A DNA stretch of 49,214 nt from an uncultured Verrucomicrobiota bacterium (GTDB taxonomy: Bacteria; Verrucomicrobiota; Verrucomicrobiia; Opitutales; Opitutaceae): positions 1 to 49,214 of the forward strand of contig CAJXQX010000024.1 in NCBI GenBank assembly GCA_913058185.1, read 5' to 3'. The notes under the pieces are model-generated. The model was not told the origin of the DNA, searched no databases, and was given only the letters and a program-made list of their open reading frames with translations. Below are positions 41,501-49,214 of the stretch, one piece after another; position 1 is the stretch's first letter; each line of letters opens with the position of its first letter. The translations under genes and the position numbers were made by a program.

Positions 41501-44500
41501 GCGATCATGGCGGGGTTACGATCGGCATAAATTCCCACGACGAATTCGGGACCAGCACCCCGGATTTGCAATGCGCTGGCCAGCTGGTCTGCCCGGCGGT
41601 GCAGTTCGGCATAAGTCAGGGATTCCTCATTTTGCACCACGGCAATTTTCCCAGCGTGACGCGCGAGGCCTTCATTTAAGAGATCGACCAACGTGGCATG
41701 GGCGGGCAGAGGTTGGGCGTTCTGATTGAACTCGGAGGTGACCCGATTTTGCTCGGTGGCCGATACGTCATCAATGTGATGCAGCGGTTCGCTCGGGGTG
41801 GCCGCCAGGCCGTTGAGCAGAGTTTGAAAACGATCCGCCAGCCGAGCGATTTGCTCATCCCCGAACACCGACCGCTCATGTCCGAATCGCAGCGTGATGG
41901 ATTCACTGGGATCGATGGTGAGATCAAATTCGTAGTGAGTGCGGTCATGCGCTTCCACGTGTTCGATGACTAACTCGTGACCAGGGTTCGATGCCGTGGT
42001 GCGATCCAGCGGATAGTTCTCAAAAACCAAGAGATGATCAAACAGCTCTCGCCCGAGGGGGGTAAGGGTTTGGATTTCCGGCAGGGGCAGATGGTGATGA
42101 GGTTCGGCGGCCAGCGCGTCGGCTTGCGTGTTCGAGATGAGATCCGAAAACGAAGTATTTTCGTCGCAGTGAATTCGCACCGGCACGGCACAGATGAACA
42201 GACCGACCATTCGCTCCACGCCGGATAAGCTGGCGGGTCGACCGGATACGATGGCGCCGAAAACCACATCATCCGTGCGGTTCAGGCGTCTCAGCAATAC
42301 CCCCCAGGCGGCTTGGAGCACGGTAGCCAGCGTGGCCCCGGAATCGGCGGCGAGGGTACGCAACGCGTTACTCAGTTCCACGCCGAGGACAGTGGTGTAT
42401 TCAGCATGGGAGGAAGGCCCTTGGTTGAGGGGATCATGGGGGACGCTGGATGTCGCCTCGTAGCCGGCTAGGTAATCAGTCCAGAAGGTGCGAGCTGCGG
42501 CGGGAGGAGTTTGTTCCAGCCAGCGCACGTAGTCACGGTAGGGCACGCTGGGTTCGAGCTGGGCTTCACCGGTGTAAAGGGCGAATAAATCCCGATGCAC
42601 CAGTCCGAGACTCCAGCCGTCCAACAACACATGGTGGTAGCTCCAGCCGATCTGGTTGAGGTCATCGGCCAGTTGCCACACGGTAACGCGCCACAAGGGG
42701 TCGTGGGCGAGGTCGAACGGCCGGGCCAGGTCGGCCGCCCGGTGGTCGGCAATACGGGTCTGCTGTTCAGTCTCACCAAGGTGGCGCAGATCGACGATTT
42801 CGACCGGCGGGGACCGGTGTCGCCAAACAATTTGGAGCGGCTCCGGTACATCCTCATGCAGGAATGAGGTGCGCAAAATAGTGTGGCGTTGAGCGAGTTG
42901 AATCCAGGCTTCGCGAAATGCGGGAGCATCCATGGGGCCCCGCAGCCGGTAGGCCATTTGGACGAAATACGCACTCGAGGTTTCGTCGAAGACCGATTGG
43001 AAGAGCAGGCCTGCCTGCATCGGCGAAAGCCGGGCCACGTCCTCCACTTCGGTGGCCGCCCAACCTTCTCGCTGCAACATCGCCTCGTATTCGGATAGTC
43101 GAAAAATCTTGGACGTGAAATCAGCGGGGGTCGCCTCCACCCCGGTTCGATTGCCGCAGATCTCAATGAGCCTGGCGAGTTCGTGGATCCAATCGTCCAG
43201 CAATCCCTGGATGGCTCCTTCGTCATAGCGATGGCGACCAAAGGTCAGAGACAATCCCATGGCCCCACCGGTAACGGCCGCGCCGGCGTCGATTTCTTGC
43301 AGCCGGATCACATCCGGCCCAATAGGCGTGCCGGAAGATTCTTCCGCAAAGGCGAGCATGGTTTCAGGAGCATCGTCGAATCGGCCGAGATAATTGAACG
43401 AAAGAGGGGCGTGAACGATCCGATCAAATTCGGGTCCCTCCATGAGGAATGCCCGGGGACCGAAGGTGGTACCGTGGTGGGGAATAACCCGGCGGGCTTC
43501 TTTCAGCGCTTTGAGCTGGGTGATGGGATCGTCGGAAACCAGGACTAAACGAAAGGGGTGGAGGCTGGTGAACCAGCCCACGGTATCTTCCGGGGCCGGC
43601 ACGCCGGGGCGGCTCTCGCGCCCATGGCCCTCCATCATCACCTGAGTGTTGGCGCCGTGGTGCCAGCGCTGGAGCGCGCGGCCCAGGGCGAGTAACAGCA
43701 GATCTTCGACGTCGGTTTGGAAGGCATGCTGCGCCCGGGTGAGCAGATTCTGGGTGAGGTCGGAAGAAAGTCGGGCGTCGAGTGTGGTGGTGTCACCGAA
43801 TCGATTTGGTGAATCAGAAATCGGGGTCGGCCACGCCCCGGGGTCTTCTGTCAGAAATGGGTCCCAATAGTCGCCGTCGTGGTCGGCCGGGACTAGGGAT
43901 TCGACCCACTGGCTGATGGGGAGAGGGCGGGGGCCCAGATCGATGGACCGACCGGCTTCCGTTTGCGCCAGAGCGGTGGATAGATCCTCGACCAGCAAGC
44001 GCCAAGATACTCCGTCGACGACCAGATGGTGAGCGACGATCAGCAGGCGCTGGGTCGACGGTAATTGATAGAGTACGACTCGAACCAGCGGACCTACCTT
44101 TAAATCGAATTCGGAGTGTACCCGCTCAGTGTGACTGAGCCTATCCGATTCGTTCTCCACTGTAACGACTTCGAGGGGGATGTCATGGTGGGCGGGCAAG
44201 ATTTCGAGGCCAGTTCCTCGCTCGACGGTGCGTAAGGCGTCATGGTGTCGCCATAAAGCGGAGACCGCGGTTTGAAGAGAGGTCACCTTTTGCGGGGAGC
44301 GGGGGTGCAGTAACACGGCCTGATTGAAGTGCTGGCGACCCGTCTCAAAATGGCGCAGGAACCACGCTTGAGCCGGAGTGGCCGGCACGGCCCCTTGGAG
44401 TGTCGGATAAGCCGGGGACGGCTTCGATCCGGCGGTGCGGTCCAGCTGGGCGGCTAATGCTGTGACGGTGGGAAATTGAAAGAGGTCCGCCACCTTCACC

Positions 44501-47500
44501 TGCCAGCCGATTCGCCGGAGGCGGCTGGCCACTTGAATGGCCCCAATCGAGTCACCGCCGCTGGCAAAATAGTTCGCGTCGGTACTGATCTCGGGAATTG
44601 CGAGCACGCCACACCAGATTTCGGCGACCTGTTGTTCGGTGGGGGTGCGGGGGGCCATGTCTCCGGCTCCGCTGGCGGTCGCCCTAGGGGCTGGGAGCTG
44701 GTCGCGGTCGATCTTGCCGTTGGCGGTCAGAGGCAACGCCGGCAGCGTGACAATGGTGCTCGGAACCAAATACTCGGGCACCTGAGTTCGCAGGATGTCC
44801 TGAAGGTCTGCGGCCTCCAATTGAGGCGCCGCATATCCGATGAGTCGTTTGCCCTTGGGGCCTTCCTGCACCAAGGCCGCTGCAGCGGTCACCTCCGGGA
44901 GGGCGGCGAGGGCTGCTTCTACTTCGGTTAGTTCGATTCGGTGTCCGCGGATTTTCACCTGCCGGTCAACCCGCCCGCGGAATTCCAACGTCCCGTCGAA
45001 ACGCCACCGCACATGGTCTCCGGTGCGATAAAGTTTTTGTCCCGGCCGGGCCGGATCGTCGATGAACACTTGGGCTGTGAGTTCTGGTTGCCCGATGTAG
45101 CCGTGAGCGAGTCCATCGCCACCGGTGTAGAGTTCGCCGGAAACTCCGGGTGGCACGGGAATCTGCTGCTCATCCAGAATGAGCACCCGGGTGTGGGCAA
45201 TGGGTTTGCCGATGGAAATAGATCCCGCCGAAAGGTCGGCCGAGGTGATACGATGACAACAGGTGAAAGTCGTGTTTTCGGTCGGGCCGTAGCCATTGAT
45301 CAAGCGAGTCCGGGGCAGTTCCGCCAACGCCCGGGCAACATGGGGCACGCTCAGCGCATCTCCGCCGGCGAGCAGTTGTTTGATGCCGCGCAGATCCGCC
45401 AATTGCTCATCGACCATGAGATTGAACAAACCGGAGGTGAGCCAGAGCGTGGTGACCGCCTCGGTGCGCAGAACATGACCGAGGTGTTCCAAGGCCAAGT
45501 GTCCAGGTGGCATGATCACTAGCCGGCCGCCATGCAGCAACGGGCCCCACAGCTCCAACGTCGAGGCATCGAATGCGATCGGGGCCAGGAGGAGGAAAAC
45601 TTCGTCCGGGCCAAAGTCAGCAAAGTCGCCGCCGTGCACCAGTCGCAGCACCGCGCGATGAGGCACCGCTACCCCTTTAGGCCTCCCGGTGGATCCCGAG
45701 GTGAAACTAATGTAGGCAAGATCGTTCGGCTGGGGGGCGAGCGTTGGAGGCGTGGCAGGTGCGGCCAACCGCGCCTCGTCCATTGCGGACAGGCTAAGAA
45801 CTTTGACCCCTGAAGCTAGGGGGGGGAGGGGCGTTGCTCCGATGAGGAGTAACGGACAAGCCGCAGCTGTAACCATCTGGTCGATACGCTCGGCGGGATA
45901 GGCGGGATCCACCGCCAGATACGCGCCTCCGGCCTTGAGCACCCCCAGTAGGGTCACCACCAGATCCACGGATCGTTCCAAGCCCACCCCCACCGGCACG
46001 TTTGCGCCGACGCCGTGGTCTTGTAATACGTGGGCAAGTTGGTTCGCCCGACGGTCGAGCTCCCGGTAGGTCAGTTTCGTTTCGCCCAGCGAAAGCGCGA
46101 TCTTATCGGGATAGGCAGCTGCTGCGGCGGTGAAGACGACGGGGATCGAAGACTGAGGGTAAGCGGGCGTCGGTCCTGCTCCCCAATCCGCCAAAGTGGT
46201 GGTTTCCTCAAGCGACATCCTTGGTAGCTGATCAAGGGCGATGTCCGGTGCACCAACAAATTGGGTGAGGCCGAATAGGAACTGATCGACGAACCGTTGG
46301 GCAGTTGCGGGGGTAAACAGGGTCGTAGCGAATTCGAGAGCGCCTGCGACCTCTGTTCCCGACATTTGCAAGGATAGGGTGAGGTCGAATTTAGCCACGG
46401 CCGTTGGGACTTCGATAGCTTCGATGCCGAGTTCGCCCAGCGACAGATCATGCGCGGGTCCAGAGTCGGCCGTGAGCATCACCTGGAATAAGGGATTCCG
46501 ACTCCCATCGCGCTCCGGCATCACCGCCCGAACAATATCCTCGAAGGGGAGGTCTTGATGGGCAAAGCCGTCCAAAGCGGTTTGGCGGGCTGCCTGAAGC
46601 AAATCGCGGAAAGTCATGTCGGACTGGAGCCGTCCGCGCAGCGCCAAGGTATTGACGAAAAATCCCATGAGTGGCTCCAGCTCGGCCGCTCCTCGATTAG
46701 CGACGGGGGCTCCCAATATGACGTCGGATTGTCGGGTTAAACGACTCAACCAGCCGTGTCCGGCAGCAAGCATGGTGACGAAAAAAGTCGACTCGGTCGC
46801 CGCCATCAACGTCCGCAACCCTTGGGCGATTTCAGCGGGCACCTGAAAGCGAATTGTGTCGCCGGTATAGTCTGGTTTGACGGGCCGGGAGAAATCGGTG
46901 GGCAAGTCAAGTTCGGGCGGGTTCGCCAGTTTTTCGCGCCAATAGTTTAGCTGGCTGACGCGTACTCCGGCGTCGAGTTGTTGCCGCTGCCAAGCGGCAA
47001 AGTCGCCATACTGAATGGGCAACGCAGGCAAAGTTGGTTCCGTTCCGGTGGCAATCGCGGCGTAGGTCACGCCAAGTTCCCTCACCAAGTTTTCCATCGA
47101 CCATGCGTCGGACACGATGTGGTGCATCACCAGAATGACGCCGTGTTCGGTCGGTCCCAAGGGTAGCAGGGTCAGTCGCAGCAGCGGTGCCACGGAGAGA
47201 TCGAACGGGCGCGCGCTGGCGGCCAGGCAATGTTGCGGCAGTTGTTCTTCGGTGGTGGGTATAACCTCAATCGGGATGATCGCATCTGCATGCAGCACGG
47301 CCCGGGCCGTGCCATCCTCCTGGGGGAACGTGGTGCGGAGCACTTCATGACGTTGCACAATGACCGCCAAAGCGGCGGTGAGGTGGGCTTGGTCAAGCGG
47401 ACCGTGAAGTCTTACCGCCGCGGAAATATTATAGGCCGTCTGCGTTGGTTCCAGTTGCTGCAAGAACCACAGCCGCTGTTGGGCGAAAGACAGCTCCAGC

Positions 47501-47625
47501 GGATGCGCTTTTGACCGTAAAGGGATGCCCGGGGTATCGCCAGAGGGGGGGGCGTCATTGAGTAATAACGCGAGCAGCTCGTCATCACTGGGGTCCGCTG
47601 CGGAGTCTGTTGGAGAGTCGGCCAT
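38572..47625 (-). CDS. NRPS, two modules plus trailing C: C-A-T-E-C-A-T-C
   Basis: A 3017-residue synthetase. C1 (about 45-460) has HHIVSDAW. A1 (about 490-960) has FTSGSTGRPKG and a by-eye code DALWLGGTF, valine-like. T1 has FASGGDSI, the form that precedes epimerases. The E domain (about 1065-1490) has HHLVVDGVSW, EGHGRE, TVGWFTS and FNYLGRF, so residue one should be D. C2 (about 1530-1960) has SPMQAGLL and HHVLLDGW, the D-L type. A2 (about 1990-2480) has TSGSTGRPKG and code DVGEIGSID, an ornithine-type code close to the diaminobutyrate code. T2 has FACGGHSL. C3 (about 2590-3017, HHIVGDGW) passes the chain to the next protein. Its ATG directly follows the upstream TGA. Confidence 0.95.
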   Translation of the reverse strand: MADSPTDSAADPSDDELLALLLNDAPPSGDTPGIPLRSKAHPLELSFAQQRLWFLQQLEPTQTAYNISAAVRLHGPLDQAHLTAALAVIVQRHEVLRTTFPQEDGTARAVLHADAIIPIEVIPTTEEQLPQHCLAASARPFDLSVAPLLRLTLLPLGPTEHGVILVMHHIVSDAWSMENLVRELGVTYAAIATGTEPTLPALPIQYGDFAAWQRQQLDAGVRVSQLNYWREKLANPPELDLPTDFSRPVKPDYTGDTIRFQVPAEIAQGLRTLMAATESTFFVTMLAAGHGWLSRLTRQSDVILGAPVANRGAAELEPLMGFFVNTLALRGRLQSDMTFRDLLQAARQTALDGFAHQDLPFEDIVRAVMPERDGSRNPLFQVMLTADSGPAHDLSLGELGIEAIEVPTAVAKFDLTLSLQMSGTEVAGALEFATTLFTPATAQRFVDQFLFGLTQFVGAPDIALDQLPRMSLEETTTLADWGAGPTPAYPQSSIPVVFTAAAAAYPDKIALSLGETKLTYRELDRRANQLAHVLQDHGVGANVPVGVGLERSVDLVVTLLGVLKAGGAYLAVDPAYPAERIDQMVTAAACPLLLIGATPLPPLASGVKVLSLSAMDEARLAAPATPPTLAPQPNDLAYISFTSGSTGRPKGVAVPHRAVLRLVHGGDFADFGPDEVFLLLAPIAFDASTLELWGPLLHGGRLVIMPPGHLALEHLGHVLRTEAVTTLWLTSGLFNLMVDEQLADLRGIKQLLAGGDALSVPHVARALAELPRTRLINGYGPTENTTFTCCHRITSADLSAGSISIGKPIAHTRVLILDEQQIPVPPGVSGELYTGGDGLAHGYIGQPELTAQVFIDDPARPGQKLYRTGDHVRWRFDGTLEFRGRVDRQVKIRGHRIELTEVEAALAALPEVTAAAALVQEGPKGKRLIGYAAPQLEAADLQDILRTQVPEYLVPSTIVTLPALPLTANGKIDRDQLPAPRATASGAGDMAPRTPTEQQVAEIWCGVLAIPEISTDANYFASGGDSIGAIQVASRLRRIGWQVKVADLFQFPTVTALAAQLDRTAGSKPSPAYPTLQGAVPATPAQAWFLRHFETGRQHFNQAVLLHPRSPQKVTSLQTAVSALWRHHDALRTVERGTGLEILPAHHDIPLEVVTVENESDRLSHTERVHSEFDLKVGPLVRVVLYQLPSTQRLLIVAHHLVVDGVSWRLLVEDLSTALAQTEAGRSIDLGPRPLPISQWVESLVPADHDGDYWDPFLTEDPGAWPTPISDSPNRFGDTTTLDARLSSDLTQNLLTRAQHAFQTDVEDLLLLALGRALQRWHHGANTQVMMEGHGRESRPGVPAPEDTVGWFTSLHPFRLVLVSDDPITQLKALKEARRVIPHHGTTFGPRAFLMEGPEFDRIVHAPLSFNYLGRFDDAPETMLAFAEESSGTPIGPDVIRLQEIDAGAAVTGGAMGLSLTFGRHRYDEGAIQGLLDDWIHELARLIEICGNRTGVEATPADFTSKIFRLSEYEAMLQREGWAATEVEDVARLSPMQAGLLFQSVFDETSSAYFVQMAYRLRGPMDAPAFREAWIQLAQRHTILRTSFLHEDVPEPLQIVWRHRSPPVEIVDLRHLGETEQQTRIADHRAADLARPFDLAHDPLWRVTVWQLADDLNQIGWSYHHVLLDGWSLGLVHRDLFALYTGEAQLEPSVPYRDYVRWLEQTPPAAARTFWTDYLAGYEATSSVPHDPLNQGPSSHAEYTTVLGVELSNALRTLAADSGATLATVLQAAWGVLLRRLNRTDDVVFGAIVSGRPASLSGVERMVGLFICAVPVRIHCDENTSFSDLISNTQADALAAEPHHHLPLPEIQTLTPLGRELFDHLLVFENYPLDRTTASNPGHELVIEHVEAHDRTHYEFDLTIDPSESITLRFGHERSVFGDEQIARLADRFQTLLNGLAATPSEPLHHIDDVSATEQNRVTSEFNQNAQPLPAHATLVDLLNEGLARHAGKIAVVQNEESLTYAELHRRADQLASALQIRGAGPEFVVGIYADRNPAMIAAVLGVLKSGAAYLPLDPLYPAERLRGMLDDSGAGLVVTTGSSRELTAAIGNNWGVLSLAELSARPTALALQVDLKPHHLAYTIYTSGSTGRPKGVAVEHHSLVNAAIAWRVGYGIGNAATPPCILQMASLSFDVFMGDFIRALTNGGSLIICDADTRVDPEGLVEMLQKYRITQFESTPGLILPLMEHVHAAGLSLPDLELLILGSDTLRAEDYRQLVKRFGGNRRILNSYGVTEATIDTCFYEESDPGTEEGNESTPIGKPLANQRVYVLDPQGRAAGIGVPGELFIGGEGVARGYHQRPELTAERFPTMDPGDGRQRLYRTGDLARWRSDGTLEFLGRGDRQVKIRGVRIEPGEIETSLRECPDVVDAVVDTRTLRGNLELVAYIVPSSPKQTDASCWREHLRTTLSAAMVPTHWVTVERIPLSPNGKVDRRALPDPESVQENNGQAVVAPRTPLEASILELWQAVLQIPQSSVTDDFFACGGHSLKAMQLLSRIHRELAVKVPMRAFFDDARVEGLARIVAAGQDSSSASGLSGIPTATPAPHYPLSFAQQRLWLLHQLGGESAYNMPEAYRVSGHLDPAALAKAITGVVARHEALRTAFNEFGGDPVQTILTDVDYQMVSIDLSAQPDAEDRAREMADTEAAKPFDLRSPPLLRTVLIKLAPDRWIYLQTIHHIVGDGWSGNVLYREIFALYEAASTGASDPLPPLRLHYKDFAAWQKNRGWTAEESYWRSALQGAPSALRLPYDFTPKGDRDFRGDHLVKPLSPKAVAALRAVAQNRRTTVANALLAVFDLLLFQITKQDDFCIGMSIANRNHPDLENLIGFFVNLLPVRVRLDDSMDFETLLDQVVSAADAAVEHQDYPFDLMVQQLNPDRAANRQPLLNIVYAFQNFSDVHIDIGATAPGEAAANSPKITPFEHTFHTSKFDLTLFAEDDGRDISLTLEYDTGLFKVATIQRYLDLLDRFACMISPPA

Positions 47626-49168
47626 TCAGCGGGTCTCACGAGGGTTGGAGCGAGCAGCCAGCAAGGCCTTTTTTTCCGCGGGTGTCATGGCGGCAAGTTT
47701 GGCGCGAGCGGTGGCGATCTGGTTGACCCGCGCGCTGGTGGCTGGGTCTTGACGCAGGATCTGGCCGAGTTCTTCAACCGACGCGTGGGTGAAGAAATCA
47801 GAAATGGAAAGATCCACCCGCAACGCTTCGCGGATCCGCGTCACCGCTCTCAACGCGAGGAGTGAATTGCCGCCCAGACGAAAGAATCTATCGTGGATCC
47901 CGACGCGTTTGATCCCGAGGACCTCGGCGAATAAGGAACTCAAGAGTTGTTCAACCTCGTCACGCGGCGCCACGAAGGATTCGGCGGTGTCCGCGACATC
48001 CGGAGCGGGGAGAGACCGGCGATCGATCTTGCCCGCCGGCGTCAGCGGCCACGTGGCTATGGCGACCCAGGCATCTGGGATCATATAGGAGGGGAGCCGG
48101 GTGGTCAGGAACTCGCGGATCGGGGTTGCGGAAATGGCGGATGATTGAAGTCGGTAGTAAGCGGTGAGCAGCGGATGATCCGGCCTGTCCTGCCGGAGTA
48201 TAACGACGGCTTCGTGGACCTCTGGATGCGTTTGGAGGGCCTGAGCCACTTCTTCGGTTTCGATCCGATGGCCCCGGAGTTTGATTTGTCCGTCGCGCCG
48301 GCCAACGAAGACCACGCGTCCGTCGGGCAACCACCTGCCGATATCACCGGTGCGATACAATCGGTCGTGGGGGAGATCCGAAAACGAATGGGCCACGAAC
48401 GCCTGACGGGTGAGGAGATCGCGCTGCCAGTAGCCCTCAGCCAGCCCAAGCCCGCCGATGCAGATTTCACCGTCGACGCCGATCGGCACGGGTTGAGTGT
48501 TGCTATCAGTAATAAAGAGTTGGGTTCCCGCAAGGGGACGTCCGATGGGGATACCGTTCCCGACGGACGGGGGTGATTTTGCCTGCACCGCTTCCATCGT
48601 ATTCCAGACGGCAGCTTCGGTGGGGCCGTAACCATTGAGATAGGTCAGTCGGTCGGCGTAGTGACACGCATCTGCTGGGACGGCGGATTCGCCGGCTGTG
48701 AGTAGCACGCGCAAGCTCAAGTCAGCATGGTCCAAGGCCCGCAAGAATGAGGGAGGCAATACGGCGAAAGTGACACCATACTCTCTCAAAAACGGCGGGA
48801 GGCGCGCGGGGTCAGTCAGAATTTCAGGCGGGGCCAAAACCAAAGCGGCGCCCGATAATAAAGTGCCCAGAATCTCGAATACCGAGGCGTCAAAAGAACT
48901 GTTGGCGAACTGCAGAGTACGTTCACCCGGTTTCAATTTCAGTAGATCATGCTGGTTCTTGGCCGTGTTGGCGTAGGCCTGATGACTGACCAACACCCCT
49001 TTCGGCTGGCCGGTGGAACCGGAGGTGTAGATCAGGTAGGCAGGAGCCGGGGGGGCGGGGAAGGGCGGTAGGGCGGACGCCGATCCGGCCCGGGACGAGC
49101 TCTCTGCCCACTCGACCAGCGGCGGACCAGCCGGACAGCGATCTCGCAGTTCCGAACTGGTTATAATG
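47626..49168 (-). CDS. NRPS, partial: A (C-terminal part)-T, cut by contig end
   Basis: About 513 native residues of an upstream synthetase. The adenylation domain begins just before A3 (YLIYTSGSTGQPKGV) and includes SSFDASVFEILG, LNGYGPTEAAVW, YRTGDIGRW and the C-terminal Lys in PAGKIDRRSLPAP. The by-eye code DAFVLAGVW suggests a hydrophobic or aromatic substrate without a firm match. The carrier Ser is in FFRLGGNSLLALR, followed by a charged linker (ARAKLAAMTPAEKKALLAAR) that may dock with NRPS2. Any apparent start further upstream (MGSEMCIRDS) is translated adapter and not protein. A C domain and more modules probably lie beyond the contig. Confidence 0.9.
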
Positions 49169-49214
49169 CTGTCTCTTATACACATCTCCGAGCCCACGAG
49201 ACCGAGGCTGATCT
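49169..49214. other. Illumina Nextera adapter contamination at contig end
   Basis: CTGTCTCTTATACACATCT (49169-49187) is the Tn5 mosaic end. CCGAGCCCACGAGAC (49188-49202) is the Nextera read-2 adapter. CGAGGCTG (49203-49210) sits exactly where the eight-base i7 index belongs, and ATCT (49211-49214) starts the P7 sequence. None of it is genomic. Confidence 0.99.

Noticed and set aside
49169-49197. N-terminal extension MGSEMCIRDS of the partial NRPS.
   Set aside because: It is translated Nextera adapter, a known artefact at contig ends.
1-49214. CRISPR arrays, insertion sequences, phage genes or rRNA operons.
   Set aside because: None were seen: no regularly spaced repeats, transposase, integrase or rRNA motifs on either strand.

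Overview
The window looks like the chromosome of a Verrucomicrobiota bacterium of the Opitutaceae type, probably marine or plant-polymer degrading. This is inferred from gene content, not from a 16S gene: a DUF1080 secreted protein, a XylR-like AraC regulator beside uxaC, a TRAP uptake system next to a KDG/KDPG branch, a Lys/Ala-rich histone-H1-like protein, and moderately high GC with GTG starts. The last 46 bases are not genomic. They are Illumina Nextera adapter, so the right edge is a contig end.

Left part (1-12.4 kb) is mostly housekeeping. It holds the 5' end of an exported protein, trpS, a DUF1080 protein, ferritin, and a tightly overlapping minus-strand operon tyrA-aroA-cmk-plsC (aromatic amino acid, nucleotide and phospholipid synthesis). 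A membrane-anchored coiled-coil protein follows whose FGE-like C terminus is cut by an in-frame TGA. Then come an EVE-domain protein, a PIN/TRAM membrane protein and a complete TRAP transporter dctPQM closed by a strong hairpin terminator.

Middle part (12.4-22.7 kb) is sugar-acid catabolism. A plus-strand operon carries a 2-hydroxyacid dehydrogenase, an Ldh/YiaK-type oxidoreductase, a PfkB kinase (2-keto-3-deoxygluconate kinase) and KDPG aldolase. A minus-strand pair, a fructuronate-reductase-like SDR and uxaC, is divergent from a XylR-like regulator. The two blocks fit one route, glucuronate to fructuronate to mannonate to KDG to KDPG to pyruvate plus glyceraldehyde-3-phosphate; mannonate dehydratase is not in the window. 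Between them lie decayed genes: an SDR N-terminal stub, and a voltage-gated channel truncated after S4 and joined to the 3' end of a YfhO-type gene, the footprint of a deletion.

Right-middle (22.7-33.8 kb): tRNA-Ala(CGC) with a compact three-hairpin element at its 3' end, a histone-like protein with a carbohydrate-binding-like tail, a DUF374 acyltransferase, tRNA-Asp(GTC), a DUF481 outer-membrane protein, and a four-gene operon in which every junction is an ATGA overlap. That operon encodes an NTT/MFS-like transporter fused to HEAT repeats and a CNB-like domain, a HAMP sensor with a degenerate PP2C-like C terminus, a stand-alone CNB-like protein, and a second HAMP/pseudo-PP2C protein. I do not recognise it as a described system.

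Right part (33.8-49.2 kb) is a minus-strand nonribosomal peptide cluster: NRPS1 (truncated by the contig end, A-T), NRPS2 (C-A-T-E-C-A-T-C), NRPS3 (A interrupted by a methyltransferase, then T-TE) and an EctB-type diaminobutyrate aminotransferase. By-eye specificity codes suggest X - D-Val-like - Orn/diaminobutyrate - Val-like (possibly methylated). The aminotransferase without ectA or ectC beside it suggests that diaminobutyrate is a building block.
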